A stretch of 64,000 nt of DNA from Azospirillum sp. RU38E (GCF_900188385.1 NZ_FZOI01000006.1:1-64000), one strand, 5' to 3'. Numbered from the stretch's first letter, positions 17,751 to 26,031 are shown. Numbers and translations are program-made. The notes: a model not told the origin generated them from the sequence alone.

Positions 17751-18308
17751 ATGAGCACGCCTTTCATTGGACAAATCAGTTTCTTTCCCTGGAGTTGGGC
17801 TCCCTATGGTTGGTTGCCGTGCAACGGCAGCATTTATAAAATTGCCGAATATCAGGCGCTTTACTCCCTGATCGGCAGTAATTATGGCGGTGACGCCAAA
17901 AACACCTTCGGTGTGCCGAACCTGCAGGGACTGGTGCCTGTTGGTGTCGGGCAATCGGTTGGGGCCCAAACCAATTGGACCCTGGGGGCCACGCATGGAA
18001 CGGATGCCGTGCTCATCAACAACAGTATGGTGCCGACCCATAATCACAACATGTCCTTCGTTCTGGGGGCGTCGACGACGGGCACGGCCGTGACGGATTG
18101 CATGTTGGCCAATATCTCTCCCCCGCAATTCTGGGCGGCACCACCACCAGCGAATGCATATCTGGGGCCTGCGGCTCTGACGGAAGCGTTTGGTCAGGCG
18201 CCATCACCCCATGAGAACAGGCAGCCCTATCTGGTGCTCTATGCCTGCATCGCCTGGGATGGGGAATATCCCGACTTAAACGCCAGCGGCGTGACCCAGC
18301 AATCGTGA
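17751..18308 (+). CDS. Phage tail-collar domain protein, third of three
   Basis: A 185-aa paralog of the two preceding genes: FIGQISFFPWSWAPYGWL, PCNGSIYKIAEYQALYSLIG, YGGDAKNTFGVPNLQGLVPV, THNHNMSF and LYACIAWDGEYP. It departs from the collar consensus in having PNLQG where the others have PDLRG. It starts 15 nt after the second paralog with AGGAGAGGAC upstream and is followed after 7 nt by the GNAT gene, so the four are likely one operon. Confidence 0.8.
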   Translation: MSTPFIGQISFFPWSWAPYGWLPCNGSIYKIAEYQALYSLIGSNYGGDAKNTFGVPNLQGLVPVGVGQSVGAQTNWTLGATHGTDAVLINNSMVPTHNHNMSFVLGASTTGTAVTDCMLANISPPQFWAAPPPANAYLGPAALTEAFGQAPSPHENRQPYLVLYACIAWDGEYPDLNASGVTQQS

Positions 18309-18315
18309 AGACACC

Positions 18316-18882
18316 GTGCCGGTCATGCTGAATTTTCCCAAAGGGCAGTCTTACGGGGCTGCCCTGACCGTGCCGGGGGTGCATCTGCGGCCAGCACGGT
18401 CGGCGGATCTGCCTTTTCTACGCCATCTGTACCGGTTGGGCCGCGAGCGGGAGCTGGATGGCCTGAACTGGCCGGAGGCGATGAAGCGTGATTTCTGTCG
18501 CAGCCAATTTGAAGCGCAGCACGTGGATTATACCCGTCGCCATCCCTCCGCGTGGTTTCTGGTTCTGGAACAGCAGCGTGCCCCGGCTGGCCGGCTGACC
18601 ATTGATCCGACAGGGGACACGCTCCACCTGATCGATATCGCGCTGCTGCCGGCAGCCCAGGGTCGGGGGATTGGAACCCGCCTCCTGCTGGCATTGCAAG
18701 ATCGGGCGCGGGCGGCGGGCAAACCCCTGTCGCTCCAAGTCCAGCGGGGGAATGACCGGGCCGCCGCGCTTTATCGCCGGCTAGGCTTCAGCATCGGCAC
18801 ATCAGGGGCCACGCACGATAATTTCATCTGGATGGCGCCTGAAATAGATTTTACACCACCCCGCCTAAAGCTTGACCTTTAG
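18316..18882 (+). CDS. GNAT-family N-acetyltransferase of the collar cluster
   Basis: An acetyl-CoA-dependent N-acetyltransferase of 188 aa. The acetyl-CoA binding loop is seen in DIALLPAAQGRGIGTRLLLA (Q-x-x-G-x-G), followed by LQVQRGNDRAAALYRRLGF, the usual motif B region. Its substrate is unknown; in this context it may modify one of the collar proteins or a small ligand. GTG 18316 is used as start, with ATG 18325 as the alternative. The last residues (about FTPPRLKLDL) are encoded by a dispersed hairpin repeat, so the native C-terminus was probably replaced or extended by that element. Confidence 0.78.
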   Translation: MPVMLNFPKGQSYGAALTVPGVHLRPARSADLPFLRHLYRLGRERELDGLNWPEAMKRDFCRSQFEAQHVDYTRRHPSAWFLVLEQQRAPAGRLTIDPTGDTLHLIDIALLPAAQGRGIGTRLLLALQDRARAAGKPLSLQVQRGNDRAAALYRRLGFSIGTSGATHDNFIWMAPEIDFTPPRLKLDL

Positions 18883-18972
18883 GCGGATCGGAGGCCGGCG
18901 ACCGCCGGTCCGCCGCTTGGTAGCGGTGCCAGCCAAGCGGCCGGATGGCAGCGCCCGGCGTCTGAGGGAACA
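18856..18972 (+). repeat. Structured dispersed element, copy A
   Basis: A hairpin (CCGCCTAAAG, loop CTTGAC, CTTTAGGCGG) is followed by a conserved tract including GGAGGCCGGCGACCGCCGG, then CCGCCGC, AGCCAAGC, GCGCCCGGCG and TGAGGGAACA. The same ordered blocks occur on the minus strand at 28309-28423. The hairpin alone also occurs at 6483-6524. Variable segments lie between the conserved blocks and several blocks are themselves palindromic, which suggests a selected secondary structure or transposable ends. Confidence 0.75.
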
Positions 18973-18975
18973 AAA

Positions 18976-19009
18976 AATCTCCCTGGATCGGTCACGATCA
19001 AGGGAGATT
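18976..19009 (-). terminator. Rho-independent terminator of the LysR gene
   Basis: Read on the minus strand, a stem AATCTCCCT / AGGGAGATT, extended inward by GATC/GATC, is followed directly by TTTTTT. It lies 18 nt after the LysR stop. Confidence 0.75.
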
Positions 19010-19027
19010 GGTATTATGCGCCAGACC

Positions 19028-19939
19028 TCATAAATCCTGTTCCGCCACGCATTCGCGCAGCAGCTGGCGGAACCAGAGCAGGGCCGGATCGCGCTGGAAA
19101 TGCCGGTGCCACTGGATCATTTCCGTCAAGACCGGAAATTCGATGGGCAGCGGCAATATGCGCAGCGGCATACGCCGAACATACAGCTTTGCCAGCCTTG
19201 TATGCATCGTGGCCAGCAGGTCCGTGCCCACCAGCATGGACGGCACCGTGGTGAAATCCGGCACGAAGACTGCCGCCTTGCGGGCATAGCCGAAGCGTTG
19301 CATGAACCATTGGTCGAAAGAGGGGGAGCGTTTCATGCCGAACCGCACCTGCACATGGTCCATGGCCATATATTGTTCAAAGCTGATCGCGTCGCCCACC
19401 TGCCGGTTGCCCTCCCAGACGACGACGACATGACTATCCGTGAACAGCTTCTCTTTGGGATGGTCGGGATGGGTGAAATTATCCGGCGTCAGCAGGAAAT
19501 CCACCTGCCCGCGTCCCAGCCGGTCCAGCACCATATCATCCATGAAGTCGATCTCCACCCGGATGCCGGGGGCCAGCACCCGCGCCTTGGCAATGGCGCG
19601 GGCCAGCAGCACCTCCGTCACATAATCGGACGCGTGCAGCCGGATGGCGCGGGTGGCGCTGGACGGGTCGAAACTGGGCTTGGTTTCGATGGTGGATTGA
19701 ATTTGCATCAGAATGTCGCGCACCGGCTCGGCCATGCTTTCGGCCAGCGGCGTGGGCACCATGCTGCGCCCGATCTGGGCCAGCAGATCATCATCAAAGA
19801 ATTCGCGCAGCCGGGCCAGATTGCCCGACACGGCCGACTGGCTGAGGTTCAGCCGGTTGGCCGCGCGTGAGACGCTGCGTTCCTCCAGCAGCACATCCAG
19901 CACCACCAGCAAATTCAGGTCCAGTTTCTGGAACCGCAT
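19028..19939 (-). CDS. NodD-like LysR-family transcriptional regulator
   Basis: A 303-aa LysR regulator whose resemblance to NodD runs the whole length. The DNA-binding part begins MRFQKLDLNLLVVLDVLLEE and contains ANRLNLSQSAVSGNLARLRE. The effector domain has FDPSSATRAIRLHASDYV, FEQYMAMDHVQVRFG, VPDFTTVPSMLVGTDLLATM and PLPIEFPVLTEMIQW, all close in pattern to NodD. NodD relatives sense flavonoids or other plant aromatics; this one may sense the substrate of the nearby ring-cleavage operon, which is inference. It is divergent from the SDR gene (117 bp apart), so it probably controls that promoter. Confidence 0.88.
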   Translation of the reverse strand: MRFQKLDLNLLVVLDVLLEERSVSRAANRLNLSQSAVSGNLARLREFFDDDLLAQIGRSMVPTPLAESMAEPVRDILMQIQSTIETKPSFDPSSATRAIRLHASDYVTEVLLARAIAKARVLAPGIRVEIDFMDDMVLDRLGRGQVDFLLTPDNFTHPDHPKEKLFTDSHVVVVWEGNRQVGDAISFEQYMAMDHVQVRFGMKRSPSFDQWFMQRFGYARKAAVFVPDFTTVPSMLVGTDLLATMHTRLAKLYVRRMPLRILPLPIEFPVLTEMIQWHRHFQRDPALLWFRQLLRECVAEQDL

Positions 19940-20056
19940 TATTCATCCTCCCCATCCATCGGTCAGGCCGATAGTTTGTTTCAGTAAATACGATTTTGGT
20001 GATGGTGGTCGAGCCCCTATCGTTCGAAAAATGATTTTCCCTGCAAAGGAACGCCC
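19940..20056. promoter_or_regulatory. Divergent LysR/SDR promoter region
   Basis: A short divergent spacer, the usual place for LysR operator sites. It contains AT-rich stretches (GTTTGTTTCAGTAAATAC and ATCGTTCGAAAAATGAT), the latter an imperfect inverted repeat with T-N11-A character. Assignment as the LysR box is tentative. Confidence 0.4.
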
Positions 20057-20842
20057 ATGGACGCGCCCGGTTATGGCCGCCTGTTCGACCTGTCGGGCCG
20101 CCGCGCCCTTGTCACGGGCGGGCAGCGCGGGCTGGGTCTGGGGATCGCCACGGCACTGGCCAGCCAGGGGGCAGCGGTCTGGATCAGCAGTGAGGATGCG
20201 GCCGGCTGCGCCGATGCCGCAGAGGGGTTGCGCGCGCAGGGTCTGGCTGTCCATGCCGCTGCTTGCGATGTAACCGATCAAGCCGCCCTGTCGGCCATGG
20301 TGGCACAGGTGACAGCGGCGGGGCCGCTGGACATTCTGGTCTGCAATGCCGGTATTGCCCCCCATGCCGGCCCCATCGCCAGCGCCAGCGAGGCCGATTG
20401 GCAGGCGACCATGACGGTCAATCTGCAAAGCGTGCTGTGGTTGACCGGCATGGTTCTGCCCGGTATGGCGGCGGCGGGCGGTGGCAGCGTGATCATCATG
20501 TCCTCCATCGCCGGGCTGCGCGGCAACAAGGCCTTGGGGCTCTATGCCCTGTCCAAGGCGGCCAATGCACAATTGGCCCGCAATCTGGCGGTGGAATGGG
20601 GGCCGGCGAATATCCGGGTCAACGCCATCTCCCCCGGTTTCATCCGCACTGACCTGTCGCGGGATCTGCTGGCCAACCCGGCCTTCATGGAACGGCGCAT
20701 GGCGATGACGCCGCTGCGCCGGCCGGGTGAGGTGGCGGAGGTGGCCGGGGTGGCGGTGATGCTGGCCAGTGCGGCCGGCGGCTTCATCACCGGGCAAAAT
20801 ATCGTCGTGGATGGCGGCACGCTGATCACCGACGGCAATTGA
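20057..20842 (+). CDS. SDR-family oxidoreductase
   Basis: A classical short-chain dehydrogenase of 261 aa using NAD(P)H. The cofactor motif is TGGQRGLGLG near residue 22, the structural motif is NAG, catalytic Ser lies in SSIAGLRG, and the active-site pair is Y163 and K167 in YALSK. The C-terminal segment VVDGGTLITDGN is typical of the gluconate/3-ketoacyl reductase-like subgroup. It is first in a plus-strand unit with the DenD-like gene (19 nt spacing). Sugar acid or aryl alcohol oxidation is possible; the substrate is not determinable. Confidence 0.88.
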   Translation: MDAPGYGRLFDLSGRRALVTGGQRGLGLGIATALASQGAAVWISSEDAAGCADAAEGLRAQGLAVHAAACDVTDQAALSAMVAQVTAAGPLDILVCNAGIAPHAGPIASASEADWQATMTVNLQSVLWLTGMVLPGMAAAGGGSVIIMSSIAGLRGNKALGLYALSKAANAQLARNLAVEWGPANIRVNAISPGFIRTDLSRDLLANPAFMERRMAMTPLRRPGEVAEVAGVAVMLASAAGGFITGQNIVVDGGTLITDGN

Positions 20843-20861
20843 AGAAATAAGGGGAAACGCC

Positions 20862-21797
20862 ATGCATATCCTTGTTACCGGCGCCGGCGGTTTCGTCGGT
20901 GACGCCCTTGTCCGCCGTCTGCTGGCGGGGGCGGGGGCGGCGCCTGCTTTCACCCGCCTGACCCTGGTTGACCGGCAGTTCAGCGCCCGGCCCGACGATC
21001 CGCGCGTGACCGCCCTGGCCGGTGACATTGCCAATGCCGGCATCTGGGCCGATGCGCTGAACCAGCCGGCCGATCTGGTTTTCCACCTCGCCTCCGTGCC
21101 GGGCGGGCTGGCAGAGCGGGATTTCGATCTGGGCATGGCGGCCAATCTGGGCGGCACGCAGGGGCTGCTGGATGCGCTGCGCCGGCAGCAAAGCCCGGCC
21201 CGGCTGGTCTTTGCCAGCTCGGTGGCCGTCTATGGCGACCCGCTGCCCGATCAGGTGGATGATGCCACGCCCGCCCGGCCCGGCCTGTCCTATGGGATGC
21301 AGAAGCTGGTGGGGGAGCTGCTGGTGACGGATTACAGCCGGCGCGGTTACATCGATGGCAGCAGTCTGCGCCTGCCCGGCATCGTCGCCCGCCCCCCTGC
21401 CCCATCGGGCCTGATCTCCGCCTTCATGAGCGAGGTGATGTGGGCGGCACGGGACCATCGCCCGGTGCGCTTGCCGGTCTCCGAACAGGGTGTGTGCTGG
21501 TGGATGTCGGTGGCGGCGGCCGTGGAGGCGCTGCTGCACGCCGCCTCCCTGCCCGGCCAGGGCCGTGTCTGGCTGCCGCCGGTGCTGCGCCTGACCTTAG
21601 GCGAACTGGTGGCAGCCCTGACCGACCGGTTCGGCCCGTTCCCAGTGACCTATGCCCCCGACCCGGCGGTGGAGGCCAAATTCGCCCGCCAGCCGCCGCT
21701 GATCGCTGCCGCCGCACGGGCGGCGGGGTTCCGCGATGATGGCGATGTGGCGGGGCTGATCAAGGCGGCGCTTGACCAAGGTGAATACACACCATAG
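20862..21797 (+). CDS. NAD-dependent epimerase/dehydratase, DenD-like (D-erythronate dehydrogenase family)
   Basis: An extended SDR of 311 aa: GAGGFVG nucleotide-binding loop at the N-terminus, VFASSVAVYGDPLPD and the catalytic YGMQK. The pattern HLASVPGGLAERDFDLGM and SLRLPGIVARPPAPSGLISA is what I associate with the D-erythronate dehydrogenase (DenD) group acting on C4 sugar acids. AAGGGGAAACGCC precedes the ATG. With the SDR it may handle sugar acid intermediates. The exact substrate is uncertain. Confidence 0.75.
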   Translation: MHILVTGAGGFVGDALVRRLLAGAGAAPAFTRLTLVDRQFSARPDDPRVTALAGDIANAGIWADALNQPADLVFHLASVPGGLAERDFDLGMAANLGGTQGLLDALRRQQSPARLVFASSVAVYGDPLPDQVDDATPARPGLSYGMQKLVGELLVTDYSRRGYIDGSSLRLPGIVARPPAPSGLISAFMSEVMWAARDHRPVRLPVSEQGVCWWMSVAAAVEALLHAASLPGQGRVWLPPVLRLTLGELVAALTDRFGPFPVTYAPDPAVEAKFARQPPLIAAAARAAGFRDDGDVAGLIKAALDQGEYTP

Positions 21798-21836
21798 TTT
21801 TAGAATCAAAATATTAATTATAATAATGGAGGAAAC

Positions 21837-23468
21837 ATGAATACGCGGCGTGACCTGTTCCGGATGGCGCTGGCGGGTTCTGCGGCCATGCCTGCTTCCG
21901 CCTTGGGCCTGTTAACGGCCGATGCCGCCACCCCCAATGTCCAGGGCAAGCCCACAGGCTGGGCGCAGGGCATTGAGGGACAGCGCAAGGCCGATCTTGG
22001 TGACGGTACCTTTCTGAACCCGATCCTGGCCGGCGATCATCCCGATCCCAGCATCCTGAAGGATGGGGATGATTACTATATGACGCATTCGTCGTTCGAG
22101 GCGTCACCCGGCCTGCTGATCTGGCATTCCCGCGATCTGGTGAACTGGACCCCGATCTGCACGGCATTGGAAAAGCCGCCGGGAATGGTCTTCGCCGTCG
22201 ATCTGGTCAAGCATAAGGACCGCTACTACATCTATATTCCCTTCCTGAAGGTGCCATGGGCAACCACTCTGCCGGCACCGATGTGTATCTATGTCATGCA
22301 CGCCCCCAGCATTACAGGGCCGTGGAGCGCGCCCATTGATCTGGGGCTGCGCGGCATGATCGATCCCGGCCATCTGGTCGGTGAGGATGGCAACCGCTAC
22401 CTTTTCCTGTCCGGCATCAAACGGGTGCGCCTGTCTGATGATGGGCTGTCCACCGTCGGGCCGGTGGAGAAAGTCTATGATGGCTGGCATTATCCCGATG
22501 ACTGGATTACCGAAGCCTATGCGCTGGAAGGGCCAAAGCTGCTGCGGCGCGGCGACTGGTTCTATCTGATCAGTGCGGTTGGCGGCACGGCCGGGCCGCC
22601 AACGGGGCATATGGTCATTGCCGCGCGGTCCCGTTCGGTGCATGGCCCGTGGGAGAACTGCCCCCACAACCCGATTGTCCGAACGACCGATCCCAATGAA
22701 CGCTGGCTGTCGCGCGGCCATGCCACCCTGGTCTGCGGGCCGGGGGAGCAATGGTTCATGGTCTATCACGGCTATGAAAATGGCTATCGCACCCTGGGGC
22801 GGCAGACCTTGCTGGAACCCATCGAATGGACGTCGGATGGCTGGTTCAAGGCAACGGGCGGCGATCTTGCCCAGCCGCTGCGCAAGCCGGTCAACCTGCC
22901 CTCTGCGCCGCATGGCGTTGCCCGCTCCGATAATTTCTCCCAGGCGTCATTCGGCTCGCGGTGGAGTTTCTATGCCGGTGGCCCGAACGAGATTGAGCGG
23001 GCCAGCCTGTCAAAGGATGGTCTGGTTTTGCGGGGTAAAGGCACCGGCCCGCATGATTGCTCCCCCTTGACCCAGATGGTCGGGGATCATGCCTATGAGA
23101 TTTCCGTCACCCTGGCATTGCAAGGCGATGCGGAGGCCGGGCTTCTGCTCTTCTTCAATGACCGCCTGTTCCTGGGTGTGGGGGTCAATGGGGAGCGGAT
23201 GAAAACTTTTAATGGCGGCAAGGTAAGCCACTGGCGTGAACCTGCGCCGCCGACAAAGCGCATCCATCTGCGGATCAGCAATGATCGCCACATCATCACC
23301 TATTATTACAGCCTGAACGGAACCGACTGGACCCGGCATGGTGTTCGGGCAGAGGCTTCTGGCTATCACGCCAACACCATCGGCGATCTCGCCAGCTTGC
23401 GCCCTGCCCTTTATGCGGCGGGGTCAGGTACGGCTACGTTCAGCGATTTCCGCTACCGGGCTTTATAA
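21837..23468 (+). CDS. GH43-family glycoside hydrolase, exported (xylosidase/arabinofuranosidase type)
   Basis: A 543-aa enzyme with a twin-arginine leader (NTRRDLFRMALAGSAAMPAS). A five-bladed beta-propeller catalytic domain follows: FLNPILAGDHPDPSILKDGD with the base Asp in DHPDPS, GMIDPGHL, and EGPKLLRRGDWFYLISA for the acid Glu. A C-terminal beta-sandwich (about residues 365-540, GLLLFFNDRLFLGVGVNG) is typical of XynB-like GH43 enzymes. Expected to release terminal xylose or arabinose from side chains or glycosides. It follows the DenD-like gene after 39 nt of AT-rich DNA with GGAGG before the ATG, so it may have its own promoter. Confidence 0.88.
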   Translation: MNTRRDLFRMALAGSAAMPASALGLLTADAATPNVQGKPTGWAQGIEGQRKADLGDGTFLNPILAGDHPDPSILKDGDDYYMTHSSFEASPGLLIWHSRDLVNWTPICTALEKPPGMVFAVDLVKHKDRYYIYIPFLKVPWATTLPAPMCIYVMHAPSITGPWSAPIDLGLRGMIDPGHLVGEDGNRYLFLSGIKRVRLSDDGLSTVGPVEKVYDGWHYPDDWITEAYALEGPKLLRRGDWFYLISAVGGTAGPPTGHMVIAARSRSVHGPWENCPHNPIVRTTDPNERWLSRGHATLVCGPGEQWFMVYHGYENGYRTLGRQTLLEPIEWTSDGWFKATGGDLAQPLRKPVNLPSAPHGVARSDNFSQASFGSRWSFYAGGPNEIERASLSKDGLVLRGKGTGPHDCSPLTQMVGDHAYEISVTLALQGDAEAGLLLFFNDRLFLGVGVNGERMKTFNGGKVSHWREPAPPTKRIHLRISNDRHIITYYYSLNGTDWTRHGVRAEASGYHANTIGDLASLRPALYAAGSGTATFSDFRYRAL

Positions 23469-23493
23469 AGTCTACTGATACAGCCATGGTGAA

Positions 23494-23527
23494 TTCCGCC
23501 CTTGTGGTTCCGTGCACAAGGGCGGAA
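23494..23527. terminator. Bidirectional terminator between convergent genes
   Basis: A 13-bp perfect stem (TTCCGCCCTTGTG / CACAAGGGCGGAA) with an 8-nt loop lies between the stops of the GH43 gene and the convergent cyclase gene. Confidence 0.65.
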
Positions 23528-23541
23528 GCCACGTGCATTGT

Positions 23542-24324
23542 TCAATCCGGCATGATGGCCACGGCGCGGGTCCAGCCGGCGCTGGCCGCCCGCACCTTCA
23601 CCGGGAAACAGGCCACGGTGAAGCCATGCGGCGGCAGGCTTTCCAGGTTGGAGAGCTTTTCCATGTGGCAATAGCCCACATCCTTGCCGACATAATGGCC
23701 TTCCCAGATCAGGGAGGCATCGCCGGTTTCCTTGAACTTGGCCGCCGTGAAGGGGAAGGGTGCATCCCAGCTCCAGCCGTCAATGCCGGTGACGCGCACG
23801 CCGCGTTCCACCAGATACAGCGTTGCCTCGCGGCCCATGCCACAGCCCTTGGCCAGGAAATTGGGCTGGCCATAGGCGGCACCGGCTGCCGTGTTCACCA
23901 GCACGATATCCAGCGGCTGCAGCACATGGCCGATGCGGGCCAGCTCGGCCTCCACCTCGGCCGCCGTGACGACATGGCCGTCGGGCAGATGGCGGAAATC
24001 CAGTTTCACACCCGGGCGGAAACACCAGTCCAGCGGCACCTCATCGATGGTGATGGCGCGTTTGCCGCCATCCATCGTGGAATGGTAATGCCAGGGCGCA
24101 TCCATATGGGTGCCGTTATGGGTGGTCAGCTCCACCCATTCCGCCGCCGGGCCTTCACCATCGGGCAGCTGGTCGACCGTCAGGCCGGGAAACATCTGGC
24201 AATATTCCGCTGCCCCTTCGGCATGGCTGGCATAGCGGATCTTGGGACGCATGAAAGGCGGGTCCGCCGGCACGTCATTTTCCAGATGCACGGAAAGATC
24301 GATGATACGGGGCACGGGTTTCAC
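23542..24324 (-). CDS. Cyclase-family metal-dependent hydrolase (kynurenine formamidase-like)
   Basis: A 260-aa member of the cyclase/kynurenine formamidase fold. The metal-binding motif HNGTHMDAPWHY (H-x-G-T-H-x-D-x-P-x-H) is present, with RIIDLSVHLENDVPADPPF at the start and DGWSWDAPFPF further on. Family members hydrolyse amides or lactones, or cyclise ring-cleavage products. It is the last gene of the ring-cleavage operon. Its GTG start at 24324 overlaps the ferredoxin stop (GTGA), so translation is probably coupled; longer upstream frames are not real. Confidence 0.82.
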   Translation of the reverse strand: MKPVPRIIDLSVHLENDVPADPPFMRPKIRYASHAEGAAEYCQMFPGLTVDQLPDGEGPAAEWVELTTHNGTHMDAPWHYHSTMDGGKRAITIDEVPLDWCFRPGVKLDFRHLPDGHVVTAAEVEAELARIGHVLQPLDIVLVNTAAGAAYGQPNFLAKGCGMGREATLYLVERGVRVTGIDGWSWDAPFPFTAAKFKETGDASLIWEGHYVGKDVGYCHMEKLSNLESLPPHGFTVACFPVKVRAASAGWTRAVAIMPD

Positions 24325-24620
24325 CTTGGTTTGATGATGGCAACCGACAGCGGGCCTGGCGGGTGGGTCTGGCAGGCCAGCCGGATGGCGGGGTCGGTGA
24401 TGGCAAGCTGGTGCCGCAACTGCGCCTCCCGCTCCCCCATCGGGCCGGGATCGCCCTCCACCACCCGCACCCGGCAGGTACCACAAATACAACCACCCCC
24501 GCACAGGGCGGTGATTGTATCACGACCGGCGGGGGTGATGGCGTGGAGCAAATTCTGGCCGGGGGAAAGCGGCAGGGTCTGCGGCGGGCCGATTTCGGGG
24601 AGGATGGTCAGGCTGGGCAT
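24321..24620 (-). CDS. Adrenodoxin-type 2Fe-2S ferredoxin
   Basis: A ferredoxin of about 99 aa with the cluster cysteines in CGGGCICGTC (C-x5-C-x2-C plus an extra Cys) and the last in RLACQTHP. In aromatic catabolic operons such ferredoxins either feed oxygenases or re-reduce the iron of extradiol dioxygenases (XylT-like). Here it sits downstream of a flavin hydroxylase and a VOC dioxygenase, which fits the second role. Start chosen at 24620 (MPSLTILPEIG) because GGAA precedes it; 24632 is the alternative. It overlaps the cyclase start. Confidence 0.82.
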   Translation of the reverse strand: MPSLTILPEIGPPQTLPLSPGQNLLHAITPAGRDTITALCGGGCICGTCRVRVVEGDPGPMGEREAQLRHQLAITDPAIRLACQTHPPGPLSVAIIKPR

Positions 24621-24696
24621 GGGGGTTTCCATGGCCGGGTTTGCGGTGTGACCATGCAAAGCGCCGCGGGCACAACATCTCCGCCAATCTCTACCT

Positions 24697-24786
24697 GCCT
24701 TCCCCGCGTAAGCGGGGAACCAGGGGCCATAAGAACCGACGCTTCAGCGCCCTTGGCCCCTGGACCCCCGCTTACGCGGGGGAGGC
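24697..24786. repeat. Palindromic repeat, copy 2 (within ring-cleavage operon)
   Basis: The same about 90-bp arrangement as copy 1, with GCCTTCCCCGCGTAAGCGGGG at the left and CCCCGCTTACGCGGGGGAGGC at the right. The loop bases changed from GAAAGC/GCTTTC to GTAAGC/GCTTAC in both arms together, so arm complementarity is kept. It lies in the 245-bp gap between the alpha/beta hydrolase and ferredoxin genes. Confidence 0.9.
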
Positions 24787-24865
24787 AACGGAGGGATGGG
24801 GAAGGATGGAGTGCCCACGCCAACCACGCAGGGTAACGGAAAAGCGGGGGAAGGACGCTCCCCCC

Positions 24866-26029
24866 TTACCCCAGCCGTCCCCCCAGCGTGTCGGCGAACC
24901 AGTCGGCGATGTAATCGCGGCCAAACGACATATTGTCCGCGCCGACATGCTCCACCCCGCCTTCCCGCTCGGTGAAGATTTTCAGCTCGCGCCGGGGCGA
25001 ATTCACCAGCTGGTCATAGGTCTGGTGGGCGTAATCGACGGAAATCTGCCGGTCCTTGGAACCGTGCGTCACCAGGAACGGCACCTTGATCCGGTCCAGC
25101 ACGCCATTCAGATGCATCCCTTCGGCCTTGGCGAAGAAATCATCCATATCCTGGGCACCAAACACCCAGCGCACATGGCCCCAGTAATGCGGCACCGGGT
25201 TTTCGCCTTCCCGCTTCAGGCGCTTCTGCTGCACTTCGCGCCAATCATGGTTGGCACCCCAGACAGCGCCCGAGGCAAAGCGCGGTTCAAACGCCACGGC
25301 GCGCGGGGTGAAATAGCCACCCAGCGAAATGCCGACCATGCCGATCTTGTCAGGCATCACATCGGGCCGGGCCGCCAGATAATCGAACACCGGCGTGGCC
25401 CAGCGTTCGGTTTCATGCGTGGCATACAGGTTGTTGGCGCGCAGCGCTTCGCCGGTGCCCGGCTGGTCGATGCAGAGCGTGGAAATGCCACGCTTGGCCA
25501 GCGCGTGCGGCAGCCAGGACCAGAACAACAGCTCTTTGCAGCTGTCCAGCCCATTGACATACAGCACGCACGGGGCCGGGCCATCCACCCCTTCCGCCTT
25601 GGTGAACAAGGCCGGGATGAAGCTGTCACCAAAGGGGATTTCCACCCGCGTGCAGTTCTCCCGCGCCAGCGCCGTGCCCTTGCGGAAGGCGTTCTGGCCC
25701 TTGGTGAAGGTCTCCCCCCGGCCGGGATGGCCATGGCCCTGCATCCGCTCGGCGGTGATGTAATAGAGCGAGGCGCGCTGCAATTTGGCCCCGGCGGAAA
25801 AGGCGCGGCCCCGCGCCTCATCTTCTTCGGCCAACCCCACCAGCTTGTCGGCCATGGCAACCCATTGGGTCAGGAAGGCACCGGTGCCGGCATCTTCGCC
25901 ACGGGCCGCCGCGTCCAGCAGCGGGCGGCACATATCTTCGATCTCGCCGATCCGCGCACCGCTTTCCAGGGCGATATTGACCGACAGGTTCCAGATGTAA
26001 TTGTTGGGGAAATATTGGAACAACGCCAT
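24866..26029 (-). CDS. Alpha/beta hydrolase, C-C bond hydrolase-like
   Basis: A 387-aa hydrolase with a helical N-terminal region (MALFQYFPNNYIWNLSVNIA onward) and a C-terminal alpha/beta fold. The nucleophile is S235 in GISLGGY, with Asp in HGSKDRQISV and His in GGVEHVGADN. The pattern, including VLYVNGLDSCKELLF and CIDQPGTGEALR, resembles 2,6-dihydroxypseudooxynicotine hydrolase, which cleaves a C-C bond next to a hydroxylated aromatic ring. In this operon it probably hydrolyses the ring-fission product or an acyl-phenol. The start at 26029 is 2 nt after the VOC stop with GAGGT upstream. Confidence 0.82.
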   Translation of the reverse strand: MALFQYFPNNYIWNLSVNIALESGARIGEIEDMCRPLLDAAARGEDAGTGAFLTQWVAMADKLVGLAEEDEARGRAFSAGAKLQRASLYYITAERMQGHGHPGRGETFTKGQNAFRKGTALARENCTRVEIPFGDSFIPALFTKAEGVDGPAPCVLYVNGLDSCKELLFWSWLPHALAKRGISTLCIDQPGTGEALRANNLYATHETERWATPVFDYLAARPDVMPDKIGMVGISLGGYFTPRAVAFEPRFASGAVWGANHDWREVQQKRLKREGENPVPHYWGHVRWVFGAQDMDDFFAKAEGMHLNGVLDRIKVPFLVTHGSKDRQISVDYAHQTYDQLVNSPRRELKIFTEREGGVEHVGADNMSFGRDYIADWFADTLGGRLG

Positions 26030-26031
26030 GA

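Noticed and set aside
16608-18308. Prophage or tailocin
   Set aside because: Only collar-domain proteins are present; there is no terminase, capsid, sheath, baseplate, integrase or lysis gene within reach, and flanks are ordinary chromosomal genes.
21802-21815. AGAATCAAAATATT upstream of the GH43 gene as a further TetR site
   Set aside because: Only the left half matches; the right half differs at two of five positions and the surrounding DNA is simply AT-rich.
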